Position numbers and translations under genes: made by a program. From positions 1,310,055 through 1,374,054 of the forward strand of contig NZ_JQMQ01000005.1 in NCBI RefSeq assembly GCF_000744815.1: a stretch of 64,000 nt of DNA. The letters are read 5' to 3'. Positions 50,090 to 58,395 of this stretch are shown one piece after another. A model generated the notes under the pieces. That model saw only the letters and a program-made list of their open reading frames with translations. It made no database searches and was not told where the DNA came from. The stretch is from Phaeacidiphilus oryzae TH49 (GTDB taxonomy: Bacteria > Actinomycetota > Actinomycetes > Streptomycetales > Streptomycetaceae). Numbering within the stretch: position 1 is the stretch's first letter; every line of letters begins with the position of its first letter.

Positions 50090-51183
50090 TGCGCTTCCTC
50101 CTCGACGCCGAGCAGCGGGAGTTCGGGCAGTCGGTGAACGGGCTCCTCGGCGCGGCCGGCGTGCCGGCGGCGGTCCGGGCCTGGGCGTCCGGGGACCACG
50201 GGCCCGGACGGGCGGTGTGGTCGCGGCTCGCCGGAGCGGGCGTCTTCGCGCTGGCCGTGCCGGAGGCGTACGGCGGGGTGGGGCGGCTGCCGGTGGAGGC
50301 GGTGGTGGCCTGGGTGGAGCTGGGGCGGCATGCGGTGCCGGGGCCGGTGGTGGAGACGGCGGCGGCGGCCGTACTGCTGGCGGAGCTCGCCGGGCCGGGC
50401 GGCGGGGACGAGGGCCCGGCGAAGGAGTGGCTGCCGCGGATCGCCTCCGGCGAGGCGGCGGCGACGCTGGTGGGCGAGCGGTATGCGCTGGACGCGGACG
50501 CGGCGGAACTGGTGCTTGAGGCCACTGCGGACGGGCGGCTGCTGGCCCGTCGACCCGGCTCGCTGGCGGGGCCGTTCGCCTCCCAGGACCCGGCACGGCG
50601 ACTCTTCCGCCCGTCGGCGGGCGCGGGCGCGGCGAGCGCGGCGAGCGCAGGGGGCACGGCGAGCGCGACGGACGCGGCGAGCGCGGCGAGCGCAGCGGGC
50701 GCGGCGGGCGCGGCGACCGGCGCCTCGCAGCTCGCCGTCGGCCGGCGGGTCTCCGCCGCCTACCGCAGGGCCGCGCTCTGGGCCCGGCTGCTCACCGCCG
50801 CCCAGTCGCTGGGCGTGGCCCGGGCGCTGCTTGCGCAGACCGTCGCATACGTCGGGCAGCGGAGGCAGTTCGGGGTGGCGGTGGGCTCCTTCCAGGCGGT
50901 CAAGCACCGGCTGGCGGACGCGCTGATCGCGGTGGAGTTCGCCCAGCCGCTGCTGTACGCGGCGGCGCTGTCGATGGATCCGGCCGAAGTGGCCATGGCC
51001 AAGACCGCCTGCGGCGAGGCGGGGTACACGGCGGCGCGGACGGCCCTCCAGCTCCACGGCGCGATCGGCTACACCGAAGAGCTCGACCTCTCCCTCTGGC
51101 TCCGCAAGGCGCGCCCGCTGCGGGACGCCTGGGGCAGCCCGGCGGCATGCCGCGCGACGGCCCTGACCCGCCCCCCGTACTGA
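50089..51183 (+). CDS. Acyl-CoA dehydrogenase-like subunit with Ala/Ser-rich linker
   Basis: The 364-aa dehydrogenase-family protein has an N-terminal helical domain (LDAEQREFGQSVNGLLGAAGVPAAV, FALAVPEAYGGVGRLPVEAVVAWVELG) and a C-terminal helical domain (ARLLTAAQSLGVARALLAQTVAYVGQRRQFGVAVGSFQAVKHRLADALI, ALQLHGAIGYTEELDLSLWLRKAR). The middle beta domain is reduced and contains a low-complexity linker of about 35 Ala/Ser/Gly residues (roughly 180-212) encoded by GCGAGCGCG-like repeats. Steroid dehydrogenases often form alpha2beta2 complexes from two unlike chains. The TGATG overlap with the preceding gene suggests that these two are such a pair. Confidence 0.77.
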   Translation: MRFLLDAEQREFGQSVNGLLGAAGVPAAVRAWASGDHGPGRAVWSRLAGAGVFALAVPEAYGGVGRLPVEAVVAWVELGRHAVPGPVVETAAAAVLLAELAGPGGGDEGPAKEWLPRIASGEAAATLVGERYALDADAAELVLEATADGRLLARRPGSLAGPFASQDPARRLFRPSAGAGAASAASAGGTASATDAASAASAAGAAGAATGASQLAVGRRVSAAYRRAALWARLLTAAQSLGVARALLAQTVAYVGQRRQFGVAVGSFQAVKHRLADALIAVEFAQPLLYAAALSMDPAEVAMAKTACGEAGYTAARTALQLHGAIGYTEELDLSLWLRKARPLRDAWGSPAACRATALTRPPY

Positions 51184-51239
51184 CGGAGGCCGCTCCGTGG
51201 GCGCGAAGAAGCCGACGACCGCTCACCCCCACCCCGGTA

Positions 51240-51286
51240 AGGGGCGCGGGAAACGGCGCGCCCGCCCGCACCGGCGCCGCGCCCCT
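51240..51286. terminator. Hairpin after the steroid operon, related to the intergenic palindromes
   Basis: AGGGGCGCGG (51240-51249) pairs perfectly with CCGCGCCCCT (51277-51286), with a GC-rich loop in which further bases can pair. The left arm continues GAAACGGCGCGCC, a degenerate form of the GCGCGGGGAACTGCGCG arm seen at 5666 and 23620. It lies 57 bp after the last dehydrogenase stop and likely ends that transcript. Confidence 0.55.
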
Positions 51287-51419
51287 GGCCGCGACGGCCT
51301 CCGCACGCCGGCTCAGGCGTGGGGCGAGTGGTTGACGGGGCGTCAGGGCGGTGTCATGTTGGTGAAGTTGTTCGCACGGCGTCCATACCGAGCAGCTTCG
51401 AGCATCGGGAGAGCACCGC

Positions 51420-53612
51420 ATGGCGTGGAGACGACGGCTGGCCGCGGTCGCGGCGGCGATCGGGATGGTGATGGCCGGAGGGTCCGCGGCACACGGCGCC
51501 GCCGGCCACCCGCGAGCAGCCGCCTCCGGCGGGACCGGCGCGGCCGCCTCCGGCGGGACCAGCGCCGCCGCGGGCGTGCTGCGGCGCACGATCGGCGCCC
51601 GCGCCGCCGCGCAGATCCACCTCTCCCTGGTGCCCGGCACCGCCGAGCGCTTCACCCTCTCCGGCCGTCCCGGCGACATCGAGGTCGCCGCGACCACCAC
51701 CAGCGCCCTCACCATGGGCGCCGGCTGGTACCTCAAGTACGTCGCCCACGCGGACGTGAACATCGGCGGCCCGGCCGCCCCGCCCGTACTGCCGGCCGAA
51801 CTCCCCGCCCCGGCCGCACCGATCAGCGAGTCGGCGGACGCCCGCAACCGCTTCGTCTTCAACGACACCAACGACGGATACACCGATCCGAACCTCTCCT
51901 GGTCCGGCTGGCAGCGCACGCTGGACGTCCTCGCCCTCCACGGCGTCAACGAGGTGTATGTGACGGTCGGCGCCGAGGCCGTCTACCAGCAGCTCTTCGA
52001 GGAGTTCGGCTACAGCGCGGCGCAGATGCGGTCCTGGATCCCGCAGCCCGCCCACCAGCCGTGGTGGCTGCTGCAGAACCTCTCCTCCGACCAGGCCCCG
52101 ATCACCCAGCGGACGATCGACGCCCGGGCCGCCCTCGGCCGCCGAATCGCCGACCGGGCGCGGGAGTTGGGGATGACCCCGGCGCTCCCCGGCTACTTCG
52201 GCACCGTCCCCGCCGACTTCGCCGACCGCCACCCCGGCACCGACGTCGTCCCGCAGGGCACCTGGAACGGCTATCAGCGCCCCGGCTGGCTGGCCCCCAC
52301 CGACGGCCTCTTCCCGGAGGTCGCCGCCGCCTACTACCGGCTCTCCGACCGCATCCTCGGCCCCAGCGGCATGTACAAGATGGACCCGCTGCACGAGGGC
52401 GGCGAACCCGGGAACGTGGACGTCACCGCCGCCGCCACCGCCGTCGAGCACGCCCTGCGCACCGCCCATCCGAACGCGGTGTGGGCCATCCTCGGCTGGC
52501 AGTCCAACCCCAAGCCGGCCGTGCTGACCGGGGTCACGGACAAGCGGAAGATGCTGATCGTGGACGGCCTCTCGGACCGCTACGCCACCTGGAACCGGGA
52601 ACAGGACTGGCCCGGCGTGCCCTACGCCTTCGGCTCGATCTACGACTTCGGCGGGCACACCACCCTCGGCGCCAACCTGCAGGTCTGGCTGGACCGCTAC
52701 TACGCCGCGCAGGCCAAGGCCGGCTCCGACGAGGCCGGAGTGGCGATCATGCCCGAGGGCTTCGACAACAACCCCGCCGCCTTCGAGCTCCTGGCCGAAC
52801 TCCCCTGGCACAGCGGCTCCTTCGACCTGGCCGGCTGGCTGCGCTCGTACGCCCTCGGCCGGTACGGCAGCGACGCGGCCGCGGAGGCCTGGACCACCCT
52901 CGCGCGGACCGCGTACGCCGAGCCGGCGGACGGCTGGAGCGAGGCCGCGGACGGCCTCTTCGCCGCCCAGCCGAACCTCACCCCCCAGTCCGCGGCCACC
53001 TGGTCGCCGCACTACGTCCGCTACGACGCGAAGGCCTTCGCCCGGGCCCTCCCGCAACTGCTGGCCGCCGCGCCGAGCGTGGTGCAGCGCGGTCCGTACG
53101 CCTACGACCTGGCCGACGTGGCCCGGCAGGTGCTGGCCAACCGCTCGCGCACGCTGCTCCCGGAGATCGACGCCGCCTATCAGGCGAAGGACCTGGCCCG
53201 CTTCGACCTCCTGACCCGGGAGTGGCTCTCCCTCATCAAGCTGGACGACCGGGTCGTCGGCACCTCCCCCGACTTCCTCCTGGGCACCCGCTACGCGGCG
53301 GCGGCCACCCCCGAGCTGAAGTACGACCTGCTCAGCCTCTACACCGTCTGGGGCACCCGGGACGGCTGGGCGGCCGGGCTCGCCGACTACGCCAACCGGG
53401 AGTGGAAGGACCTCCTCGGCCAGTACTACGCCCCCCGCTGGGCCCTGTACTTCGGCACCCTGCGGACCGCCCTGACGAGCGGCGAGCCGCCGGCCGCCGT
53501 CGACTGGTACGCCTACGGCGACGACTGGGCCAAGGCCCCGCACACCTTCGCCACCGGCACCTCGGGCGACATCCGGGCGCTCGCCGGGGAGGTGGTCGGG
53601 GCGGCCGGCTGA
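51420..53612 (+). CDS. Secreted GH89 alpha-N-acetylglucosaminidase
   Basis: The 730-aa exported enzyme releases terminal alpha-linked GlcNAc and is related to human NAGLU. It has a signal peptide (WRRRLAAVAAAIGMVMAGGSAAHGA), an N-terminal small domain, and the GH89 barrel: YVTVGAEAVYQQLFEEFGYSAAQMRSWIPQPAHQPWWLLQNL, GMTPALPGYFGTVPADF, MYKMDPLHEGGEPGN, WAILGWQSNP, YDFGGHTTLGANL and GVAIMPEGFDNNPAAFELLAELPWH with the likely catalytic Glu. A C-terminal helical domain follows. A GGGAG site precedes the ATG. Substrate may be mucin-type or heparan-like glycans. No transporter adjoins. Confidence 0.87.
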   Translation: MAWRRRLAAVAAAIGMVMAGGSAAHGAAGHPRAAASGGTGAAASGGTSAAAGVLRRTIGARAAAQIHLSLVPGTAERFTLSGRPGDIEVAATTTSALTMGAGWYLKYVAHADVNIGGPAAPPVLPAELPAPAAPISESADARNRFVFNDTNDGYTDPNLSWSGWQRTLDVLALHGVNEVYVTVGAEAVYQQLFEEFGYSAAQMRSWIPQPAHQPWWLLQNLSSDQAPITQRTIDARAALGRRIADRARELGMTPALPGYFGTVPADFADRHPGTDVVPQGTWNGYQRPGWLAPTDGLFPEVAAAYYRLSDRILGPSGMYKMDPLHEGGEPGNVDVTAAATAVEHALRTAHPNAVWAILGWQSNPKPAVLTGVTDKRKMLIVDGLSDRYATWNREQDWPGVPYAFGSIYDFGGHTTLGANLQVWLDRYYAAQAKAGSDEAGVAIMPEGFDNNPAAFELLAELPWHSGSFDLAGWLRSYALGRYGSDAAAEAWTTLARTAYAEPADGWSEAADGLFAAQPNLTPQSAATWSPHYVRYDAKAFARALPQLLAAAPSVVQRGPYAYDLADVARQVLANRSRTLLPEIDAAYQAKDLARFDLLTREWLSLIKLDDRVVGTSPDFLLGTRYAAAATPELKYDLLSLYTVWGTRDGWAAGLADYANREWKDLLGQYYAPRWALYFGTLRTALTSGEPPAAVDWYAYGDDWAKAPHTFATGTSGDIRALAGEVVGAAG

Positions 53613-53633
53613 CCGGGATGTCAGACTGGGCGG

Positions 53634-54452
53634 GTGAGCAGCACAGACACCTTCCGCGACGCCGACCCGGGCTCCGAGCCGGGCTCCGGGCCGGGTTCCG
53701 AGCCGGGTTCCGCCCCGGGCTCCGAGCCCGGTTCAGGCTCCGGCTCCGGTTCCGACCCCCGGGACCTCTCGCCGCAGTACGTCCTGCCGCTGGTCGTGCG
53801 CGTGGAGAAGGACGCGCCCCCGGCGCACACCGACGCGCTGGAGGCGGCCGGCCGCGCGGTCCTCGCCCTGCTCACCGACGACCGCACCACCCGGGAGGAC
53901 GGCGAGTGGCGGGCCGCCGTCGAGGCCTGGGAGGACGCCCGGATCCGCAAGGTGGTACGGCGGGCGCGCGGAGCCGAGTGGCGCCGGGCGGCCGCCCTGC
54001 CCGGACTCACCGTGACCGGCAGCGCCCAGGTCAACCCGGCGGAGGTCCGGGTCTACCCGCCGATCCCGCTGGACGGCTGGCCGAAGGAGCTGTCCAAGCT
54101 CCAGGTCTCCGGCACCGAGCTGGACGATCCGGCCGCGCCGGCCCCGCCGGAGCCGGGCACCCCGGTGCTGTGGCTGAGCCCGGAGGTGGCGATGTCCACC
54201 GGGAAGGCGATGGCCCAGGCCGGGCACGCGGCCCAGCTGGCCTGGTGGGCCCTGCCGGACCCGGAGCGCGAGCGCTGGGCCGCGGACGGCTTTCCGCTCG
54301 CGGTGCGCACCCCCGGCCGGGCCCTCTGGTCCCGGCTGCTGGCCTCCGGCCTGCCGGTGGTCCGGGACGCCGGCTTCACCGAGATCGCCCCCGGCTCGGC
54401 GACGGTCGTCGCCGACCACCCCGGGCTCGCCGCCCACCACCGCGGCGGCTGA
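53634..54452 (+). CDS. PTH2-type peptidyl-tRNA hydrolase-like protein
   Basis: The 272-aa protein has a repetitive N-tail (PGSEPGSxPGSEPGS, about 35 residues, encoded by an 18-bp DNA repeat), a central actinomycete-specific region (LSPQYVLPLVVRVEKDAPPAHTDALEAAGRAVLALL) and a C-terminal PTH2-like domain: LWLSPEVAMSTGKAMAQAGHAAQLAWW, with the Lys and His of the PTH2 active-site region, and TVVADHPG near the end. PTH2 enzymes recycle peptidyl-tRNA. It starts at GTG 53634, 21 bp after the GH89 gene, with a weak ribosome site. Ribosome-rescue function is inferred from fold only. Confidence 0.75.
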   Translation: MSSTDTFRDADPGSEPGSGPGSEPGSAPGSEPGSGSGSGSDPRDLSPQYVLPLVVRVEKDAPPAHTDALEAAGRAVLALLTDDRTTREDGEWRAAVEAWEDARIRKVVRRARGAEWRRAAALPGLTVTGSAQVNPAEVRVYPPIPLDGWPKELSKLQVSGTELDDPAAPAPPEPGTPVLWLSPEVAMSTGKAMAQAGHAAQLAWWALPDPERERWAADGFPLAVRTPGRALWSRLLASGLPVVRDAGFTEIAPGSATVVADHPGLAAHHRGG

Positions 54453-54482
54453 CCCGCCGCCACCAGCGGCTCGGCCCGCTGC

Positions 54483-54501
54483 GCGGAGCTTTCCGCTCCG
54501 C
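54483..54501. terminator. Hairpin after the PTH2-like gene
   Basis: GCGGAG-7 nt-CTCCGC is followed by TTTCC, 30 bp after the PTH2-like stop. The stem is short. The AT-richer stretch at 54540-54650 beyond it probably contains the lytic transglycosylase promoter; TAGCCT at 54649-54654 is a possible -10 hexamer. Confidence 0.45.
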
Positions 54502-54699
54502 TTTCCGCGCGGACTCCGACGAACCGTCAATCCCGGTGTGACAGCGGCACTCTGGGCAAATTCCCCAGACCTGACAAACCGTCTGTGAACAGATCACAAA
54601 TTCCAACGAATAACGAGCCGCCCCCTGTCGCCTGTCACACCGATTGCATAGCCTGTCGGGCGTCCGTCTCTCCCCGTCCGTCGTCGAGGTGTGTCCCCC

Positions 54700-56091
54700 A
54701 TGCAGCCGCCTGAGCAGCAGCAACAGCCGCCGCAGCAGCCGCCGGTGATCCGCCGCAAATACGCCAGACGCCGACTGCGCGACCGCAAGGGGATCCGCAG
54801 GGCCCAGATCAGCGCGCGCGGGCTGCTGACCGGCGGCGCCGCCCTGATTCTCCTCGGCGGCTCGCAGGCCGGGCTCGCCTCCCTCGGCGGGCTGTCCGGC
54901 GCCCACCACGCCGACTCCTCGGCCTCCGCCGGGGGTTCGATCGACGGCGGCTCACCCGGTCTCGGCCCGATCACCCCGCCCGGCAGCACCTCCCTCGGCC
55001 CCACCCAGTCCCCCACCCCGGGCAGCTCGCCCTCCGGCCCGGGCGGCTCGGTGGTGGAGGGCGGCGCCTCGATACCCGCGATCGTGATGGCCGCCTACCT
55101 CAACGCCCAGCAGCGGCTCGCCGCTTCGCAGCCCGGCTGCCATCTGCCGTGGCAGCTGCTGGCCGCGATCGGCGAGGTGGAGTCCGGGCAGGCCGAGGGC
55201 GGGAACGTGAGCGCCGACGGCACCGCCCGCAGCCCGATCCTCGGCCCGGTGCTCAACGGCAACGGCTTCGCCGCCGTCCACGACGGCAGCGGCTGGGCCC
55301 GCGCCGAGGGCCCGATGCAGTTCATCCCCTCCACCTGGAGCACCTGGGGCGTGGACGGCAACGGGGACGGCAAGGCCGACCCGGAGAACGTCTACGACGC
55401 GGCCCTCTCCGCCGGCGACTACCTCTGCGCCGGCTCTCGCGACCTCAGCCGCCAGACCGACATGAACCGGGCCATCCTCGGTTACAACTACTCCTCGGCG
55501 TACCTCTCCTCGGTGCTGTCCTGGTACCGGTACTACAAGGACCACGGCGCGATACCCAACGGCGGCGTCGCCGGGGCCGGCGGCACGGGCGGGGCGAAGG
55601 GCGCCAAGACCAAGAGCAACCCGTACCTGGCCGGCGCCGGGCCCACCGCGACCGCCTCGCCTACGCCGAGCACGCCGACCGCCCCCGGGACGAAGGGCTC
55701 CACGGGCGGCTCCGCGGGGTCGGGGGTCACACCGGGCGGCGCGATCACCACGCGGCCGGGCGGGGGGTCTGGCTCCGGGTCCGGGACCGGCTCCGGCGGC
55801 ACCTCGGGGGCGGGCGGCGGCGGCACCCCGTCCTCCCCGTCGCCCACCCCGTCCACCTCACCGACGAGCAGCAGCCCGAGCCCGTCCCCGAGCTGCACCA
55901 GCACCTCGCCGAGCCCGAGCCCGAGCCCCACGGGCTCGCCGTCCCCGTCGCCCACCTCCGGTGCGACGGCCGGCGCGTCGGCCTCCGCGTCCACCTCCAC
56001 GTCCGCCACGGCCGGCGCCAGCGCCGACCCGTCCGCCTCCCCGAGCGACTCCACCTCGCCCACCCCGAGCCCCACTCCCACCTGCGCCTGA
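54700..56091 (+). CDS. Lytic transglycosylase domain protein, membrane anchored or exported
   Basis: The 463-aa protein has a Gln/Pro and Arg-rich N-tail, one hydrophobic segment (GLLTGGAALILLGGSQAGLASLGG), a Ser/Pro spacer, and an SLT/MltB-like lysozyme domain (about 130-285): LPWQLLAAIGEVESGQAEGG with the catalytic Glu, GPMQFIPSTWSTWGVDGNGDGKADPENVYDAALSAGDYLCA, LGYNYSSAYLSSVLSWYRYY. The last ~175 residues are Ser/Pro/Thr/Gly/Ala-rich and end TPTCA. It cleaves peptidoglycan outside the membrane. I chose ATG 54700 with GAGG upstream, and GTG 54691 is an alternative. Confidence 0.85.
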   Translation: MQPPEQQQQPPQQPPVIRRKYARRRLRDRKGIRRAQISARGLLTGGAALILLGGSQAGLASLGGLSGAHHADSSASAGGSIDGGSPGLGPITPPGSTSLGPTQSPTPGSSPSGPGGSVVEGGASIPAIVMAAYLNAQQRLAASQPGCHLPWQLLAAIGEVESGQAEGGNVSADGTARSPILGPVLNGNGFAAVHDGSGWARAEGPMQFIPSTWSTWGVDGNGDGKADPENVYDAALSAGDYLCAGSRDLSRQTDMNRAILGYNYSSAYLSSVLSWYRYYKDHGAIPNGGVAGAGGTGGAKGAKTKSNPYLAGAGPTATASPTPSTPTAPGTKGSTGGSAGSGVTPGGAITTRPGGGSGSGSGTGSGGTSGAGGGGTPSSPSPTPSTSPTSSSPSPSPSCTSTSPSPSPSPTGSPSPSPTSGATAGASASASTSTSATAGASADPSASPSDSTSPTPSPTPTCA

Positions 56092-56273
56092 GTACCGACC
56101 GACCCGCCGACCGCCCGCCCGGACCGGCTTCCACTGGGTGAACGAGTCGTGGCATCCGCCGCGCTGACCGGAGACAATCAGCTGGCAGGCGCATCCCCGC
56201 CTGCGATCAGCCAGCCGGCCGGTCGGCCGTCGATCGGTCGGCCAGTCAGTCACCGAAGGAAGGCAGTCTCCGC

Positions 56274-57359
56274 ATGGCGCAGCAGGTACGAGGCGTGGTG
56301 GCCCGGGGCAAGGGCGAGCCGGTCCGCGTGGAGACGGTGATCGTCCCCGATCCGGGCCCGGGCGAGGCCGTGGTGAGAATCCAGGCCTGCGGGGTCTGCC
56401 ACACCGACCTCCACTACCGCGAGGGCGGGATCAACGACGAGTTCCCGTTCCTCCTCGGGCATGAGGCGGCCGGCGTGGTCGAGGAGGTCGGCGAGGGCGT
56501 CACCGGGGTCGCCCCGGGCGACTTCGTCATCCTCAACTGGCGTGCGGTGTGCGGGGAGTGCCGCGCCTGCCTGCGCGGGCGGCCGCAGTACTGCTTCAAC
56601 ACCCACAACGCGAAGCAGAGGATGACCGTGGAGGACGGCACCGAGCTGTCCCCCGCCCTCGGCATCGGCTCCTTCGCCGACAAGACCCTGGTGCACGCGG
56701 GCCAGTGCACCAAGGTGGACCCGGCGGCCTCCCCGGCCGCGGCCGGACTCCTCGGCTGCGGGGTGATGGCCGGCCTCGGCGCGGCGATCAACACCGGCAA
56801 CGTCGGGCGCGGCGACAGCGTGGCCGTGATCGGCTGCGGCGGGGTCGGCGCGGCGGCGGTGGTCGGCTCCCGGCTGGCCGGCGCCGGGAAGATCATCGCG
56901 GTGGACATCGACGACCGCAAGCTGACGACCGCCGAGAGGCTGGGCGCCACCCACACCGTCAACTCCCGCTCCACGGACCCGATCGAGGCGATCCGCGAGC
57001 TCACCGGCGGCTTCGGCGCCGACGTGGTGATCGACGCGGTCGGCCGGCCCGAGACCTACCAGCAGGCCTTCTACGCCCGCGACCTGGCCGGCACGGTCGT
57101 CCTGGTCGGCGTGCCCACCCCGGAGATGGAGCTCAAGCTCCCGCTCCTGGACGTCTTCGGCCGCGGCGGCTCGCTCAAGTCCAGCTGGTACGGCGACTGC
57201 CTGCCGTCCCGTGACTTCCCCATGCTGATCGACCTCTACCGGCAGGGCCGGCTCGACCTGGACGCCTTCGTCACCGAGACCATCGCCCTGGACCAGGTCG
57301 AGGAGGCCTTCGACCGGATGCACCACGGCGACGTGCTGCGCTCGGTGGTGGTCTTCTGA
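56274..57359 (+). CDS. mscR: S-(hydroxymethyl)mycothiol dehydrogenase (MscR-type)
   Basis: The 361-aa zinc alcohol dehydrogenase should oxidise the formaldehyde-mycothiol adduct (and nitrosomycothiol) with NAD. It has the catalytic zinc ligands in [14 protein letters not shown] and LGHEAAG, the structural zinc Cys in [18 protein letters not shown] site [30 protein letters not shown], and the class-typical [29 protein letters not shown] 56274 with GGAAGG upstream. It overlaps the following MBL-fold hydrolase by 1 bp, the standard actinobacterial pairing for formaldehyde detoxification. Confidence 0.88.
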   Translation: MAQQVRGVVARGKGEPVRVETVIVPDPGPGEAVVRIQACGVCHTDLHYREGGINDEFPFLLGHEAAGVVEEVGEGVTGVAPGDFVILNWRAVCGECRACLRGRPQYCFNTHNAKQRMTVEDGTELSPALGIGSFADKTLVHAGQCTKVDPAASPAAAGLLGCGVMAGLGAAINTGNVGRGDSVAVIGCGGVGAAAVVGSRLAGAGKIIAVDIDDRKLTTAERLGATHTVNSRSTDPIEAIRELTGGFGADVVIDAVGRPETYQQAFYARDLAGTVVLVGVPTPEMELKLPLLDVFGRGGSLKSSWYGDCLPSRDFPMLIDLYRQGRLDLDAFVTETIALDQVEEAFDRMHHGDVLRSVVVF

Positions 57360-58033
57360 TGGCGGGCGCGGGCACGGGCGCGGGCACGGGCGCCTCCGGC
57401 GGCGGAGCGCGCATCGAACACCTGGTCACCTCGGGCCAGTTCACCCTGGACGGCGGCAGCTGGGACGTCGACAACAACGTCTGGATCGTCGGCGACGACT
57501 CGGAGGTCGTGGTCATCGACGCGGCCCACGACGCAGACGCCATCGCCGAGGCGGTCGGCGACCGGAGGCTCACCGCCATCGTCTGCACCCACGCCCACAA
57601 CGACCACGTCAACGCCGCGCCGCAGCTCTCCGCGCGCTACGACGGCGCGCCGATCCTCCTCCACCTGGACGACCGCGTCCTGTGGAAGCAGACCCACCCG
57701 GACCGGGACCCGGACGGCTGGCTCTCCGACGGCCGCCGGATCGAGGTCGCCGGGGTCGAGCTGACCGTCCTCCACACCCCCGGCCACGCCCCCGGCGCGG
57801 TCTGCCTCCACGCCCCCGACCTGGACGCCCTCTTCACCGGCGACACCCTCTTCGCCGGCGGCCCCGGCGCCACCGGCCGCTCCTACTCCGACTTCCCCAC
57901 CATCATCCACTCCATCCGCGACCGCCTCCTCACCCTCCCCCCGACCACCACCGTCCACACCGGCCACGGCCCCACCACCACCATCGGCGCGGAATCCCCG
58001 CACCTGGAGGAGTGGATCGCGCGGGGGCACTGA
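57359..58033 (+). CDS. MBL-fold metallo-hydrolase coupled to mscR
   Basis: The 224-aa metallo-beta-lactamase-fold protein has the zinc motif CTHAHNDHVNAAPQLS (HxHxDH), HTPGHAPGAVCL, FTGDTLFAGGPGATGRSYSDF and HTGHGPTTTIGAE, the glyoxalase II-like layout. Its ATG overlaps the mscR stop (TGATG). By position it probably hydrolyses S-formylmycothiol to formate and mycothiol, completing formaldehyde oxidation. That step is inferred from the conserved pairing. Confidence 0.85.
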   Translation: MAGAGTGAGTGASGGGARIEHLVTSGQFTLDGGSWDVDNNVWIVGDDSEVVVIDAAHDADAIAEAVGDRRLTAIVCTHAHNDHVNAAPQLSARYDGAPILLHLDDRVLWKQTHPDRDPDGWLSDGRRIEVAGVELTVLHTPGHAPGAVCLHAPDLDALFTGDTLFAGGPGATGRSYSDFPTIIHSIRDRLLTLPPTTTVHTGHGPTTTIGAESPHLEEWIARGH

Positions 58034-58051
58034 GCCGCCGGACGCGACCAA

Positions 58052-58089
58052 GGCGCCGCCACAAACCAAGCTCTACAGTCGGCGGCGCC
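58052..58089. terminator. Hairpin between the MBL hydrolase and the convergent toxin locus
   Basis: GGCGCCGCC (58052-58060) pairs perfectly with GGCGGCGCC (58081-58089) across a 20-nt AT-richer loop, followed by ACGGCCTTTCTCC. It lies 18 bp after the MBL gene and 55 bp from the stop of the convergent candidate immunity gene. It is probably a terminator for at least the mscR operon. Confidence 0.7.
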
Positions 58090-58143
58090 ACGGCCTTTCT
58101 CCGGACCGGGACAGTTCCATCCCTGCATCAGGGGCTCGGGCGG

Positions 58144-58395
58144 TCAGTCGGTGTCCTCCATTGCTCGCATCAGAATGGCCATGGTTTCGGGGTCGGGCTG
58201 TCGGGTCGGCTCGGGGCGTTCGGGGACGGGGTGACGCCGGGCCTCCGGCAGCAGCTCGTCGTAGCGGTCCTCGCCGGGGCGCACCTTGACGAAACCGTCG
58301 TAGAAGATCCCCTCCTCGGTCCGCCCACCTGAGCGGATGAGGATGGTTTCGCCGTCGGTATCCAGCATCGGCGTTCCACTAGCGGAGTATTCCAT
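58144..58395 (-). CDS. Small acidic protein, candidate immunity protein for the adjacent toxin
   Basis: The 83-aa protein reads MEYSASGTPMLDTDGETILIRSGG, then EEGIFYDGFVKVRPGEDRYDELLPEARR and a Pro/Glu-rich tail. It is acidic, has no signal peptide or membrane segment, and I recognise no family. Its ATG lies inside the last 17 bp of the polymorphic toxin gene in another frame, so it is translated with it. An acidic single-domain protein fused by overlap to a toxin C-terminus is the classic placement of an immunity gene. Confidence 0.65.
   Translation of the reverse strand: MEYSASGTPMLDTDGETILIRSGGRTEEGIFYDGFVKVRPGEDRYDELLPEARRHPVPERPEPTRQPDPETMAILMRAMEDTD

Noticed and set aside
51197-54541. 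A 1114-codon frame covering the GH89 and PTH2-like genes
   Set aside because: It is the +1 shadow of GH89, Arg/Pro/Gly-rich, with no domain. The secreted GH89 frame has a signal peptide, ribosome site and conserved motifs.
54540-54699. A ydaO-type (cyclic di-AMP) riboswitch before the lytic transglycosylase, as found before some Streptomyces wall hydrolases
   Set aside because: The leader after the probable -10 at 54649 is too short and I could not find the conserved ydaO core.
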